A stretch of 64,000 bases of DNA. Origin: Lacticaseibacillus chiayiensis (lineage in GTDB: Bacteria > Bacillota > Bacilli > Lactobacillales > Lactobacillaceae). The notes below the pieces were generated by a model. That model was not told the DNA's origin and ran no database searches. It saw only the letters and a program-made list of their open reading frames with translations. Shown here piece by piece: positions 28,243 through 37,540 of the stretch. The stretch's first letter is position 1, and every line of letters begins with the position of its first letter. The stretch spans positions 1-64,000 of the forward strand of contig NZ_MSSM01000018.1 in NCBI RefSeq assembly GCF_004123795.1. Direction: 5' to 3'. The translations under genes and the position numbers were made by a program.

Positions 28243-28427
28243 AACGCGATTCATCATGATCATAAGGCGCGATGACGACTTTTCCACCCAGAAAACTTGC
28301 CATATACACGTCTTCTGGCTTATAGCCTTGTTCTGCGAGGTGGGCTTTTAATTTTGACAACAAACACGATAAAGCCTAAAAGCAGCTTCATTGGTGTTAC
28401 GAAATATAAGTCTTGAAAAAGTTGCAT
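28232..28427 (-). pseudogene. DUF421 (YetF-like) membrane protein remnant, internally deleted
   Basis: Directly behind the DUF3290 gene, a GGAGG and ATG at 28427 open a frame reading MQLFQDLYFVTPMKLLLGFIV, like the first helix of a DUF421 protein. It soon fails; then, in another frame, LKAHLAEQGYKPEDVY, ASFLGGKVVIAPYD and a TGA at 28232 look like a DUF421 C-terminus. The roughly 65 codons left are far short of the usual 150-230, so the middle is deleted and the ends are joined out of frame. DUF3290-DUF421 pairs are common in lactobacilli, which supports the reading. The 3' end overlaps the DUF915 gene by 11 bases. Confidence 0.6.
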
Positions 28428-28436
28428 GCGTGCCTC

Positions 28437-28898
28437 CTACTTGGTGACAAATTGCACTTGCGGGACAATTAAAGTCGTCTTGGTGAGCTGGTAACTATTG
28501 TTATCGGCGTTAAGGGTGACGGTGTACATTTTTTTCGTGGACTTGCCAATCACAACCAGCCTCCCTGTGTGGACTGTGTTACTGTTTGCATACAGTTGGT
28601 TAACAGACACCCGTTTCTGCGTGGCGACACTGCGCAATAAAGTCGCGACTGCCTGCGAATCAGCAGTGGCAGTGCGGCTTGCCTGAAGATCTCGAATCTG
28701 AATGCCGATGGTCAACAACTCGATTAGGGCCACTAGGATTAAAAGATCACGGTATTTATTGCTACGCTTGTGCCGTAGAAAATAAAGCAGGTAGGCAACG
28801 ATAGCTAGAGCTCCGATCATGATGATGCTGTAACGCAAGATGTTTTGCCAATTGTCTTGATGAGTCAGCACTGAATACGCAAAAAAAGTCATTCCCAA
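28437..28898 (-). CDS. DUF3290 family membrane protein
   Basis: A 153-residue protein with three N-terminal helices (about residues 5-95 include them) and a small extracytoplasmic beta domain ending TLIVPQVQFVTK. DUF3290 genes are usually paired with DUF421; here the partner is a deleted remnant directly downstream. I chose the TTG at 28898, with GGAGG seven bases upstream; ATG 28892 would be 13 away. Function unknown. Confidence 0.75.
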   Translation of the reverse strand: MGMTFFAYSVLTHQDNWQNILRYSIIMIGALAIVAYLLYFLRHKRSNKYRDLLILVALIELLTIGIQIRDLQASRTATADSQAVATLLRSVATQKRVSVNQLYANSNTVHTGRLVVIGKSTKKMYTVTLNADNNSYQLTKTTLIVPQVQFVTK

Positions 28899-28964
28899 GA
28901 GACACCTCCCAAAATAACGATCTGGTTAAATCATAACAGATTGATCACGTGGCTAAAGTTACTC

Positions 28965-29271
28965 TTGACACGAAACATGACGGTGTTATGATAATCGCAA
29001 CTCAACAGACAACATTGCTTTGCGGAGAAGAGTATCTGAAGCGCGGATCCCAAGCGAGCCTGGATAGTGGGAGCGGGCGATCGGCTAATCGGAGAAGATG
29101 AGCTCCAAATAGCTTTTCAGTGGTTCACGCCATTAAAACGGGTGCATCCGTTACCATGCCAGGTATCGAATTGGGTACTGGTGAGGTGTTGGCGCTATGC
29201 TGACACGAATAAGGGTGGTAACGCGCGCAAGGCGCCCCTTGATCGAAAAGATCAAGGGGCGCCTATTTTCG
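28965..29271 (+). promoter_or_regulatory. promoter and T-box leader (probably methionine) of the MetE-like gene
   Basis: Promoter TTGACA (28965-28970), 16-bp spacer, TATGAT (28987-28992). The leader includes the T-box core AGGGTGGTAACGCG at 29212-29225 and a strong terminator, GGCGCCCCTTGATC / GATCAAGGGGCGCC, at 29231-29264 followed by TATTTTC. T-boxes bind uncharged tRNA and switch the terminator off. A likely specifier is ATG in GAGAAGATGAGC at about 29098, matching tRNA-Met and the downstream gene, but the specifier loop has not been folded formally. Confidence 0.85.
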
Positions 29272-29325
29272 TGGACGCGACGTAGGGTCTTTGTTGTTTG
29301 AGGATTGTCATTTTTATTTACATTT

Positions 29326-29447
29326 AATACGTTCGCAGTCGCAGAAATCTCCGTGTAAGGACCTCAAACCTAAATGGCTGGGGGTTTTGGCCATTTAGGT
29401 TTGAGGCCACCTACACTCTGATTTCTAAGCGCCCCTGCTCACGCTCA
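29326..29447. repeat. intergenic palindromic repeat, copy C, inside a T-box-controlled 5' leader
   Basis: Near-palindrome in the opposite orientation to copies A, D and E: ACGTTCGCAGTCGCAG ... CCTGCTCACGCTCA. Its core pairs CCTCAAACCTAAATGGC with GCCATTTAGGTTTGAGG almost perfectly. It ends immediately before the GGAGG of the MetE-like gene, so every full-length transcript contains it. Confidence 0.85.
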
Positions 29448-29459
29448 GGAGGAATTTTC

Positions 29460-30593
29460 ATGACAGAAGAAGTTAAAATCAAAGCACCATTTCGCGCCGA
29501 TTTAGTTGGCAGTTTATTGCGTCCGGAACGATTGAAAGTGGCGCATCAGCAGTTAGATATTGGTGAGATTCAACAGAATCAGGAGTTGGCGATTCAGCAT
29601 GAAGCGATTGATCATATTGTGAAAAAACAGGTCGAATTAGGCTTCAATGCGGTCACGGATGGGGAATTCTCCCGTCGGTACTGGCATTTGGATTTCTTCT
29701 GGGGCTTAAATGGCTATGAAAAAGATGACTCCTGGAAGTATGAGCATGATTTTAAGGGCGGCATCAACGCAGCTGCGAACGTTCATTTGGCGGGAAAAGT
29801 CAGTTTTAACCCGCAGCATCCATTTTTTGCGGCATTTAAGTATCTTAAAAGTATCGTGCCTGACGGGGTACTGCCTAAACAGACGATTCCCAGTCCAGCT
29901 TTGCTGTTTCGGGATCATCGTAGTGACAACTGGCCAAAGTACTATGACACTTTTGACGACTATTTAGCCGATATTGTCCAGGCTTATGTCGATACGATCC
30001 GGCACTTTTATGATTTAGGCGACCGTTACCTTCAAATTGATGATACAAACTGGGCATATCTGATTCAAAACTTGAAGGATACTGAAAATGATCCGAAGAA
30101 GCATGAACATTTTGTGGCACTGGCCAAGCTGGCGCACCGCGTGATTAAAGCAGTTTTGGTGAAACTACCGGAAGATTTGACGGTTACCTCGCATATCTGT
30201 CGAGGTAACTTCCAATCAACGTTTTTGTTCTCCGGCGGCTATCAGTATGTGGCTGATGATATCGGTGATTTGCCATACGATGGGCTGTTTCTTGAATACG
30301 ATAGTCAGCGGGCAGGGTCGTTTGAACCGCTGCCGCAATTGTGGAATGGCGATGCCAACAAACGAATTGTATTAGGTTTGATTACCTCGAAATTTCCAGA
30401 ACTGGAAGATGAAGAAGCGGTGATCGAGCGGATCAATGCGGCAACTGCTTACGTGCCGTTAGACAATCTGGCTTTATCCACTCAATGCGGCTTTGCGTCA
30501 ACAGAAGAAGGTAATAAGCTGACAGAAGATGATCAGTGGGCGAAACTGGCGTTGGTCCAGCGCATTGCCCATCGTGTTTGGGCCGATGCTTAA
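29460..30593 (+). CDS. MetE C-terminal-like cobalamin-independent methyltransferase (YxjG/YxjH type)
   Basis: A 377-residue protein equivalent to the catalytic half of methionine synthase MetE. FRADLVGSLLRP opens the barrel. TSHICRGN supplies the His-x-Cys zinc ligands, the FLEYDS glutamate is a third, and STQCGFAS holds the final Cys. Such short proteins may make methionine from homocysteine with alternative methyl donors; the donor is unknown. A T-box upstream ties it to methionine supply, and luxS, which produces homocysteine, follows 111 bases later. Confidence 0.87.
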   Translation: MTEEVKIKAPFRADLVGSLLRPERLKVAHQQLDIGEIQQNQELAIQHEAIDHIVKKQVELGFNAVTDGEFSRRYWHLDFFWGLNGYEKDDSWKYEHDFKGGINAAANVHLAGKVSFNPQHPFFAAFKYLKSIVPDGVLPKQTIPSPALLFRDHRSDNWPKYYDTFDDYLADIVQAYVDTIRHFYDLGDRYLQIDDTNWAYLIQNLKDTENDPKKHEHFVALAKLAHRVIKAVLVKLPEDLTVTSHICRGNFQSTFLFSGGYQYVADDIGDLPYDGLFLEYDSQRAGSFEPLPQLWNGDANKRIVLGLITSKFPELEDEEAVIERINAATAYVPLDNLALSTQCGFASTEEGNKLTEDDQWAKLALVQRIAHRVWADA

Positions 30594-30704
30594 GCGTCGA
30601 ATCAGTTAGACCATGAGGCTGAATAATGGCAGATTTTTTAAGCACCCTTAGTCATTGTGTTATATGATGAATATGTAAACGATTGAGAAGGAGATTTTGA
30701 TTTT

Positions 30705-31178
30705 ATGGCAAAAGTCGAAAGTTTTACATTGGATCACACTGCAGTCAAAGCACCTTATGTTCGCTTGATTACAACGGAAAAAGGTACCAAAGGCGATGAA
30801 ATTTCTAATTACGATCTGCGGTTAGTTCAGCCGAACACCGCAGCAATTGATACGGCAGGTTTGCATACGATCGAGCACTTGTTAGCTTCATTGCTGCGCG
30901 ACCGGATGGATGGTGTCATCGATTGTTCACCATTTGGCTGCCGGACCGGGTTCCATTTGATTACCTGGGGCACGCACAGCACAACTGAAGTAGCCAAGGC
31001 GCTAAAGTCCAGCCTTGAAGCGATTGCTAATGACATTACCTGGGATGATGTGCCTGGTGTCGATATCAAGAGCTGCGGCAATTACAAAGATCACAGTCTA
31101 TTTTCAGCAAAGGAATGGGCAAAGCTGATTCTGAGCCGCGGCATTTCCGATGACCCATATGTGCGTCAGGTTGTCTGA
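30705..31178 (+). CDS. luxS: S-ribosylhomocysteine lyase
   Basis: A 157-residue metalloenzyme that splits S-ribosylhomocysteine into homocysteine and DPD, the precursor of autoinducer-2. The metal ligands are H54 and H58 in HTIEH plus C124 in KSCGN; the catalytic Cys is C79 in FGCR. Normal family length. AGGAG precedes the ATG. The homocysteine can be remethylated by the product of the gene before it. Confidence 0.96.
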   Translation: MAKVESFTLDHTAVKAPYVRLITTEKGTKGDEISNYDLRLVQPNTAAIDTAGLHTIEHLLASLLRDRMDGVIDCSPFGCRTGFHLITWGTHSTTEVAKALKSSLEAIANDITWDDVPGVDIKSCGNYKDHSLFSAKEWAKLILSRGISDDPYVRQVV

Positions 31179-31221
31179 GTTTGTCAAAATGATCGATGAC
31201 TGATTGCGCGTTCGTGTGCGC

Positions 31222-31270
31222 AAAAAAGGCGCTGTCCAAGTTTGTGAGCGAACTTGGCAGCGCCATTTTT
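31222..31270. terminator. bidirectional Rho-independent terminator
   Basis: GGCGCTGTCCAAGTT and AACTTGGCAGCGCC form a long stem with one mismatch; A-run before, T-run after. It lies between the convergent luxS and TVP38-type genes. Confidence 0.88.
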
Positions 31271-31282
31271 ATGGCAATTATT

Positions 31283-31882
31283 TTAACTGAATAAATCAAT
31301 CAACCAGCGGCCGCCATAGAGAAGGCTCATGCTGTAGGCAAAAATCGTAAGGGGTTTTCCCAGCACGATAATCCAGAAGAACTTCGTGAAGGTCATTTTC
31401 GTGAGGCCGGCCAGCAAACACAACACATCATCAGGTGCGACCGGTAACACAATTGCCAGCGTAAATAACCGGTCGAACCGCGTTTGATTTTTTGTATAAC
31501 CAATATACTTGTCGTAAGTTTTTTCCGAAATCAAATAAGTCAGCAGCGGTTTGCCATAACGCCGGGCGAGAAAAAAGTTGATGAACGAGCCAACCGCAAT
31601 GCCGACATAGTTGTAAAGGAAACCAAACCACGGGCCAAAAAGAATGACGCCAGCTGCTGTGCTAATACCGCCGGGAATGATTGGGATGACGACTTGAATA
31701 ATCTGAATGATGACAAAAAACAGAACACCAATCAGACCGAGTTGGGCAATATAAGCTTGCAAGACCTTGACGTCGGAAAGAATGCCAAGATCATACCAAT
31801 AGATTGTCACAGCAATTAAAGCAATGACAACGGCTACGGTTGCTAAGTTAATCAAATGGCGAATATTTTTGGGAGTCATCAT
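31283..31882 (-). CDS. TVP38/TMEM64 (VTT/DedA-like) membrane protein
   Basis: A 199-residue membrane protein with about five helices and the VTT-domain core: VIPIIPGGISTAAGVILFGPWFGFLYNYVG. A later APDDVLCLLAGL segment is also typical. Proteins of the wider DedA/VTT group are linked to lipid scrambling or carrier recycling, but the role of this copy is unknown. Its start lies 86 bases from the divergent ruvA start. Confidence 0.83.
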   Translation of the reverse strand: MMTPKNIRHLINLATVAVVIALIAVTIYWYDLGILSDVKVLQAYIAQLGLIGVLFFVIIQIIQVVIPIIPGGISTAAGVILFGPWFGFLYNYVGIAVGSFINFFLARRYGKPLLTYLISEKTYDKYIGYTKNQTRFDRLFTLAIVLPVAPDDVLCLLAGLTKMTFTKFFWIIVLGKPLTIFAYSMSLLYGGRWLIDLFS

Positions 31883-31968
31883 TAAGCCTCAAAACGATTT
31901 ATCATCAAGAAAACATCTATGCTACAATGAATCAAGCGTACCAAACATATGTACTGAATGGAGAGCTT

Positions 31969-32565
31969 ATGTACGAATACTTTGAAGGCACGATTCAGGC
32001 AATTACCCCGGCATATATCGTGATTGATGTCAACGGCATCGGGTTTCGCCTGCTGGTTGCCAATCCGTATGATTTTGAAGCCGGCAAGCAGATGCGGATT
32101 TATGTGCAGCTGATTATCCGTGACAATGATCAAGCCTTATATGGTTTTGAATCTTCCGCAGATAAGCGAACATTTAACCAGTTGTTGACAGTCACGGGGA
32201 TTGGCCCGAAATCCGCATTGGCCATCTTGGCAAATGTATCAAGTGGCGGCCTGGCAACGGCCATTGCCCAGGATGACGTTAAATTTCTGACCAAGTTTCC
32301 GGGTATCGGTAAGAAAACCGCGGCTCAGATCATTCTCGACCTAAAAGGAAAAATTTCAGCAGATGCTAAGCCATCACCAGCTACCGTTACGCCAACAGCT
32401 AGCGGCGTGGCACCGGCGCTGGCCGATGCGTTGGCGGCGTTGGTTGCCTTAGGATACACCCAACGAGCCGTTGACGGCATCACAGATGCTTTAAAAGCAT
32501 TTGATGCCACAACAACCGATGCGTATTTGCGCGAAGGATTGCGCTTGTTAAGCGGACGTGCGTAG
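31969..32565 (+). CDS. ruvA: Holliday junction branch migration protein RuvA
   Basis: A 198-residue subunit that binds four-way DNA junctions and loads the RuvB helicase. The N-terminal OB fold starts MYEYFEGTI; the HhH motifs are in LLTVTGIGPKSALAIL and FPGIGKKTAAQIILDL; the C-terminal RuvB-interacting domain is the last 45 or so residues. The ATG at 31969 has GGAG upstream; the longer frame from 31927 has no site. ruvB follows. Confidence 0.94.
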   Translation: MYEYFEGTIQAITPAYIVIDVNGIGFRLLVANPYDFEAGKQMRIYVQLIIRDNDQALYGFESSADKRTFNQLLTVTGIGPKSALAILANVSSGGLATAIAQDDVKFLTKFPGIGKKTAAQIILDLKGKISADAKPSPATVTPTASGVAPALADALAALVALGYTQRAVDGITDALKAFDATTTDAYLREGLRLLSGRA

Positions 32566-32644
32566 CATTGATTATACTGGAGCCATTCAATGCCGACAAC
32601 ATGAAGAAACTTATGAATGGGTTAAGAATAGGGGGTGAACCTTT

Positions 32645-33676
32645 TTGGCAGACGCAAACAAGGATCGGTTGGTTTCAGGCGACATTGACGATTTGAATGA
32701 AGCACAAATTGAAAAGAGCTTACGTCCGCGGATGCTGGCGCAATACATTGGCCAGGATCGGGTCAAACACCAATTGCAGGTTTATATTACCGCGGCTAAA
32801 CAGCGTGAAGAATCCCTTGATCACGTATTGCTCTATGGGCCACCGGGACTGGGGAAGACCACGTTGGCATTAGTCATTGCCAATGAGCTGGGCGTGAACA
32901 TTCGCACGACTTCCGGACCGGCCATCGAAAAGCCGGGCGACTTAGTAGCGTTGTTGAACGAATTGCGCCCTGGTGATGTGCTGTTTGTCGATGAAATTCA
33001 CCGCTTACCCAAAATCGTTGAAGAAATGCTTTATTCAGCGATGGAAGATTTTTATATTGATATCGTGGTGGGTCAGGGACCAACCGCGCATCCGGTTCAT
33101 TTTCCTTTGCCGCCGTTTACGCTAATCGGTGCCACGACGCGTGCGGGGATGTTGTCAGCACCATTGCGTGATCGGTTTGGGATTAGCGAACATATGGCGT
33201 ATTATTCGCCTGACGACTTAAGTGAAATCATCAAGCGCTCGGCAAAGGTGTTTGACATGGCCATTGATGCTGAAGGTGCTCATGAAATTGCGCGGCGGTC
33301 GCGGGGCACACCGCGCGTTGCCAATCGCCTGCTGAAACGGGTGCGCGATTTTGCGGAAGTTGCCGGTAAAAGTCCGGTTGACTTGCAAATGGTCGATCAT
33401 GCCTTGGATCAGTTACAGGTTGATGCACAGGGACTCGATCAAATTGACCGAAAACTGTTGATGTTCATGATACGCGACTACCAAGGCGGTCCGGTCGGCT
33501 TATCCACGATCGCTGCAAACATCGGCGAAGAAATGGCCACCATTGAAGAAATGTACGAACCCTATTTGTTGCAGATTGGCTATTTAAAACGGACACCACG
33601 CGGCCGCATGGTAACGCCGGCAGGATTTGCACATATGGGGATGACAGCGCCGGAGCCTGATAACCGGGCGCAGTAA
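32645..33676 (+). CDS. ruvB: Holliday junction branch migration ATPase RuvB
   Basis: A 343-residue AAA+ motor with Walker [12 protein letters not shown], Walker B LFVDEIHR, sensor GATTRAG and the C-terminal winged helix with RTPRGRMVT. It drives branch migration with RuvA. A TTG start is supported by GGGGGTG seven bases upstream. It forms an operon with ruvA and queA. Confidence 0.95.
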   Translation: MADANKDRLVSGDIDDLNEAQIEKSLRPRMLAQYIGQDRVKHQLQVYITAAKQREESLDHVLLYGPPGLGKTTLALVIANELGVNIRTTSGPAIEKPGDLVALLNELRPGDVLFVDEIHRLPKIVEEMLYSAMEDFYIDIVVGQGPTAHPVHFPLPPFTLIGATTRAGMLSAPLRDRFGISEHMAYYSPDDLSEIIKRSAKVFDMAIDAEGAHEIARRSRGTPRVANRLLKRVRDFAEVAGKSPVDLQMVDHALDQLQVDAQGLDQIDRKLLMFMIRDYQGGPVGLSTIAANIGEEMATIEEMYEPYLLQIGYLKRTPRGRMVTPAGFAHMGMTAPEPDNRAQ

Positions 33677-33710
33677 GTCAAAACGATTAAAATGAATGGA
33701 AGCGAACAAG

Positions 33711-34781
33711 GTGCAAGACAAAAAACGTTATCGTCAAGTAGAAAATAAAAATTATCAACTTTCGGATTTCGATTATGATCTGCCACATGAATTAATTGCG
33801 CAGACACCGCTGAAGGAACGCGATGCCAGTCGGTTATTGGTATTGAACGCTGACACTGGTGCCATGCAGGATCGGCATTTTTATGATATTTTGGATTATT
33901 TCAAACCAGGGGATGCACTGGTCATGAATGACACCCGGGTGATGCCAGCGCGCCTTTATGGTGTTAAGCCGGAAACCGGCGCGCATATGGAAGTCTTGTT
34001 ACTTAACAACACGTCCGGCGACGACTGGGAAACTTTGATGAAGCCAGCGCGTAAGGCACCGGTTGGCACTGTGATTGACTTCGGCGACGGCTTGTTGAAA
34101 GCGACAGTCACCAAAGAACTGGAGCACGGCGGCCGCATGATTCATTTTGATTACGATGGCATCTTCATGGAAATTCTGGACAAGCTTGGTGAAACGCCAC
34201 TGCCGCCGTATATCAAAGAAAAACTTGACGATCCTGAGATGTATCAAACGGTTTATTCAAAGGAATTAGGATCCGCAGCGGCACCGACGGCCGGGTTGCA
34301 CTGGACCAAAGAATTACTGAAAAAAGTGCAGGATAAAGGCGTCAAATTGGTTTATCTGACGCTTCATGTCGGCCTCGGCACGTTCCGGCCAGTAGTTGAA
34401 GAAAATATTGAAGCCCACAAAATGCACAGCGAATTTTACCGGCTAACCCCAGAAGCCGCAGCAACTCTAAATGAGGTCCGCGACAGTGGCGGCCGCATCA
34501 TCGCAACCGGGACAACCTCGATTCGGACACTCGAAGCCATCGGCACCAAGTTCGACGGTGAAATCAAACCAGATTCCGGCTGGACCGACATCTTCATCAA
34601 GCCAGGCTACCAGTGGAAAGTCGTCGACGCCTTCATCACCAACTTCCATCTACCAAAGTCGACTTTAGTCATGCTCGTTGCTGCCTTTACGGGGCGGGAC
34701 ACCATCCTGAATGCCTATAAGCATGCGATTAAGGAAGAATATCGGTTCTTTAGTTTTGGGGATGCGATGTTTATTTATTGA
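33711..34781 (+). CDS. queA: S-adenosylmethionine:tRNA ribosyltransferase-isomerase
   Basis: Builds epoxyqueuosine on tRNA from SAM and preQ1-modified t[18 protein letters not shown] near the start and GTTSIRTLE later are family signatures. Start uncertain: GTG 33711 has GGAAG eight bases upstream, ATG 33696 has no site; either gives a slightly long N-terminus. It belongs with tgt, which acts one step earlier, but a non-coding interval of about 850 bases separates them. A palindromic repeat overlaps the stop codon. Confidence 0.93.
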   Translation: MQDKKRYRQVENKNYQLSDFDYDLPHELIAQTPLKERDASRLLVLNADTGAMQDRHFYDILDYFKPGDALVMNDTRVMPARLYGVKPETGAHMEVLLLNNTSGDDWETLMKPARKAPVGTVIDFGDGLLKATVTKELEHGGRMIHFDYDGIFMEILDKLGETPLPPYIKEKLDDPEMYQTVYSKELGSAAAPTAGLHWTKELLKKVQDKGVKLVYLTLHVGLGTFRPVVEENIEAHKMHSEFYRLTPEAAATLNEVRDSGGRIIATGTTSIRTLEAIGTKFDGEIKPDSGWTDIFIKPGYQWKVVDAFITNFHLPKSTLVMLVAAFTGRDTILNAYKHAIKEEYRFFSFGDAMFIY

Positions 34782-34903
34782 TGAGCGCGAGCAGGAGCGC
34801 TTAGAAATCGGAGTGTAAGTGGCCCCAAACCTAAATGGCTGGTCTTTGGCCATTTAGGTTTGGGGCCCTTACACGTAGATTTCTGCGACTGCGAGCGTGT
34901 TAC
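34780..34903. repeat. intergenic palindromic repeat, copy D
   Basis: Starts within the queA stop codon (TGATGAGCGCGAGCAGG). The core CCCCAAACCTAAATGGC faces GCCATTTAGGTTTGGGG as a nearly perfect stem, and the far arm includes TTACACGTAGATTTCTGCG. The queA transcript therefore ends in a very long hairpin. Confidence 0.85.
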
Positions 34904-34978
34904 GGCGAAAGTATAAGCCGATTTAGAAGCTGCCTTAAACGCCTGATGACTAAGATTTAAGCAATGGTGTTTCGCGCC

Positions 34979-35170
34979 GTGCCTAACTCCGCAATCTCCG
35001 GCGGGCCAGGGGCTGGCGACCGCGAAGCTAGAGTGGTGGGCACGACTTTGAGCCTCAGCAAAGATCGCTGAGGCTCAAAGCTCGGCCTTGTACTACGCCG
35101 GGAATATCGCCCGGCTAGTATAATCTCACCACTGAGCCCGTTCCCGCCTCCGATTGCTCCGCTTTGGCAC
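34979..35170. repeat. 192-bp multi-stem palindromic element between queA and tgt
   Basis: Outer arms GTGCC...GCAATC..C.GGCGGG and their imperfect inverted copy end at GGCAC 35170. Inside are two strong hairpins: a perfect 14-bp stem CTTTGAGCCTCAGC (35046-35059) with its complement at 35067-35080, and TACTA-GCCGGG / CCCGGC-TAGTA at 35091-35120. The whole could fold as a three-way junction. No protein-coding sense. It is unlike the 120-bp repeat family. It may be a larger dispersed repeat or a structured RNA. Confidence 0.6.
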
Positions 35171-35251
35171 TAGAGTTTTGATGTCCATGACAATTTTTCA
35201 ATGTGGCGAAGTATGTTTTTGCTTCTTATCTTCCCGTAATTTTCTCCACGC

Positions 35252-35439
35252 AAAAAGCCGGCTTGCCCAGTGCAAGTCGGCTTTATAACGGACGGGATCA
35301 CATCAACACACACCTACAGACATGTCTCGATTTTTCTTTTAACGCATCGCTGCGTGGAACAACGTATTCATAGACGATCACAATGGCCGGGTCAAAACCC
35401 GGGAAGTGCGAAAACTACGGTAACGGTGATCCCGTCCTT
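35252..35439 (-). ncRNA. candidate small RNA with own promoter and terminator, unclassified
   Basis: On the minus strand an extended -10 box TGTTAAAAT (35454-35446) is followed, after about 7 bases, by a perfect 12-bp closing stem: GGACGGGATCAC pairs with GTGATCCCGTCC across 35437-35290. Inside are a CCGGG-TTTTGA-CCCGG hairpin and an ACGCA-GCGA-TGCGT hairpin with a GNRA loop. Next comes a terminator hairpin (GCCGACTTGC / GCAAGCCGGC) and TTTTT at 35256-35252. No frame of useful length exists. The rod-like plan recalls 6S-type RNAs, but I see no signature that assigns it to a family. Confidence 0.55.
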
Positions 35440-35620
35440 AGGTTTATTTTAACAGGAATCGCAAGCCGAAAAAAGCAAACGGATTCAGATTAGGTAAATT
35501 TTATGTCAGTATAGCCGCTTGATTGAAAACAAGCTCTGCTTTTAAAATACAAGTAACTCTGTTAAACTGGCATAACGAGAAAATGGAATAGCAGTGCTGC
35601 GAGGGCATTGCGATGAATAA

Positions 35621-36772
<1,152 letters not shown>

Positions 36773-36841
36773 TTTATTGGAGCACAACGCGAAATTCTGT
36801 TACACTATTGGTTGACAAACTAAAAATAAGAGGTGCCTAAT

Positions 36842-37267
36842 TTGGGAAATGGTAATTTTTCAATGATCATTCTGATCGTTTTCTTCATCGCGTTCATGTA
36901 TTTCTTCATGATCCGACCGCAAAAAAAGCAACAGCAAAAGCGTCAGGAAATGCTGAACCAGTTGAAAAAAGGCGATCCGATCGTGACGATTGGCGGCTTG
37001 CACGGCGTAATTGATTCGATTGACCAGCAAGCAGGGACAGTTGTGATTGATTCTGATGGTATTTATCTGACATTCAATTTAAGCGCGGTTCGCGGTGTAG
37101 CTTCTCGTCCTGCAACACCGGCGCCGGCAGCCAAGACGGAAGAAACTGTCAATACCGACGAACAGCGGGCAGCCAAAGACGACGCTAATGCCACGACATC
37201 AGAAGCTGATAGCCAAGCAACTGCAGCCGACGACACGGCTTCGGAAGCAGACAATAAACAGAATTAG
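36842..37267 (+). CDS. yajC: preprotein translocase-associated protein YajC
   Basis: A 141-residue protein with one N-terminal membrane helix (IILIVFFIAFMYFFMIRPQKKQQ), the YajC signature, then a small domain with GDPIVTIGGLHGVI and an Ala/Asp/Thr-rich acidic tail of about 50 residues. It associates with SecDF in protein export. TTG at 36842 is chosen because AGAGGTG lies just upstream; GTG 36833 is part of that site. Terminator after the gene. Confidence 0.9.
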   Translation: MGNGNFSMIILIVFFIAFMYFFMIRPQKKQQQKRQEMLNQLKKGDPIVTIGGLHGVIDSIDQQAGTVVIDSDGIYLTFNLSAVRGVASRPATPAPAAKTEETVNTDEQRAAKDDANATTSEADSQATAADDTASEADNKQN

Positions 37268-37292
37268 TCAGCAATTCATTGTTGAATCAAAT

Positions 37293-37320
37293 AAAGGGTG
37301 GCGTTTGCCAGCCTTTTTTT
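37293..37320 (+). terminator. Rho-independent terminator of tgt-yajC
   Basis: AAAGGGTGGC, loop GTTT, GCCAGCCTTT then T-run. Confidence 0.85.
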
Positions 37321-37435
37321 CGTGCTCAATTTAACGATTACCAGTGATTTAAAAGCGCCAAGTTCAAAAAAATACAAAATGAAAAGAGCTTTTAATCCTT
37401 ATCATTTCGCCAATGTCAGTGAGCAAGCAAATTTT

Positions 37436-37510
37436 TCGTGAAAAAGTTCACCAAAATTGTTTACAAATTCACATGAATCGGTTATGATCTTCTTGTGAAA
37501 TGGTTAACAA
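37436..37510 (+). promoter_or_regulatory. three tandem Rex-like operators upstream of adhE
   Basis: Compared with the Rex consensus TTGTGAA-N4-TTCACAA: site 1 TCGTGAA-AAAG-TTCACCA (37436-37453) has a perfect GTGAA/TTCAC core; site 2 TTGTTTA-CAAA-TTCACAT (37457-37474) has one good half; site 3 TTGTGAA-ATGG-TTAACAA (37493-37510) has one mismatch in the inner positions. Rex senses the NADH/NAD+ ratio and represses adhE in many Firmicutes, so these sites would couple alcohol formation to redox state. Confidence 0.6.
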
Positions 37511-37540
37511 AAATTCTGCGAAATGCTTGGAGGTAAGCTC

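Noticed and set aside
29067-29285. 72-codon frame in the leader of the MetE-like gene
   Set aside because: It lies wholly within the T-box RNA and includes its conserved core and terminator.
35270-35452. 60-codon plus-strand frame between queA and tgt
   Set aside because: It coincides with the candidate minus-strand RNA, including both sides of its closing stem; no ribosome site.
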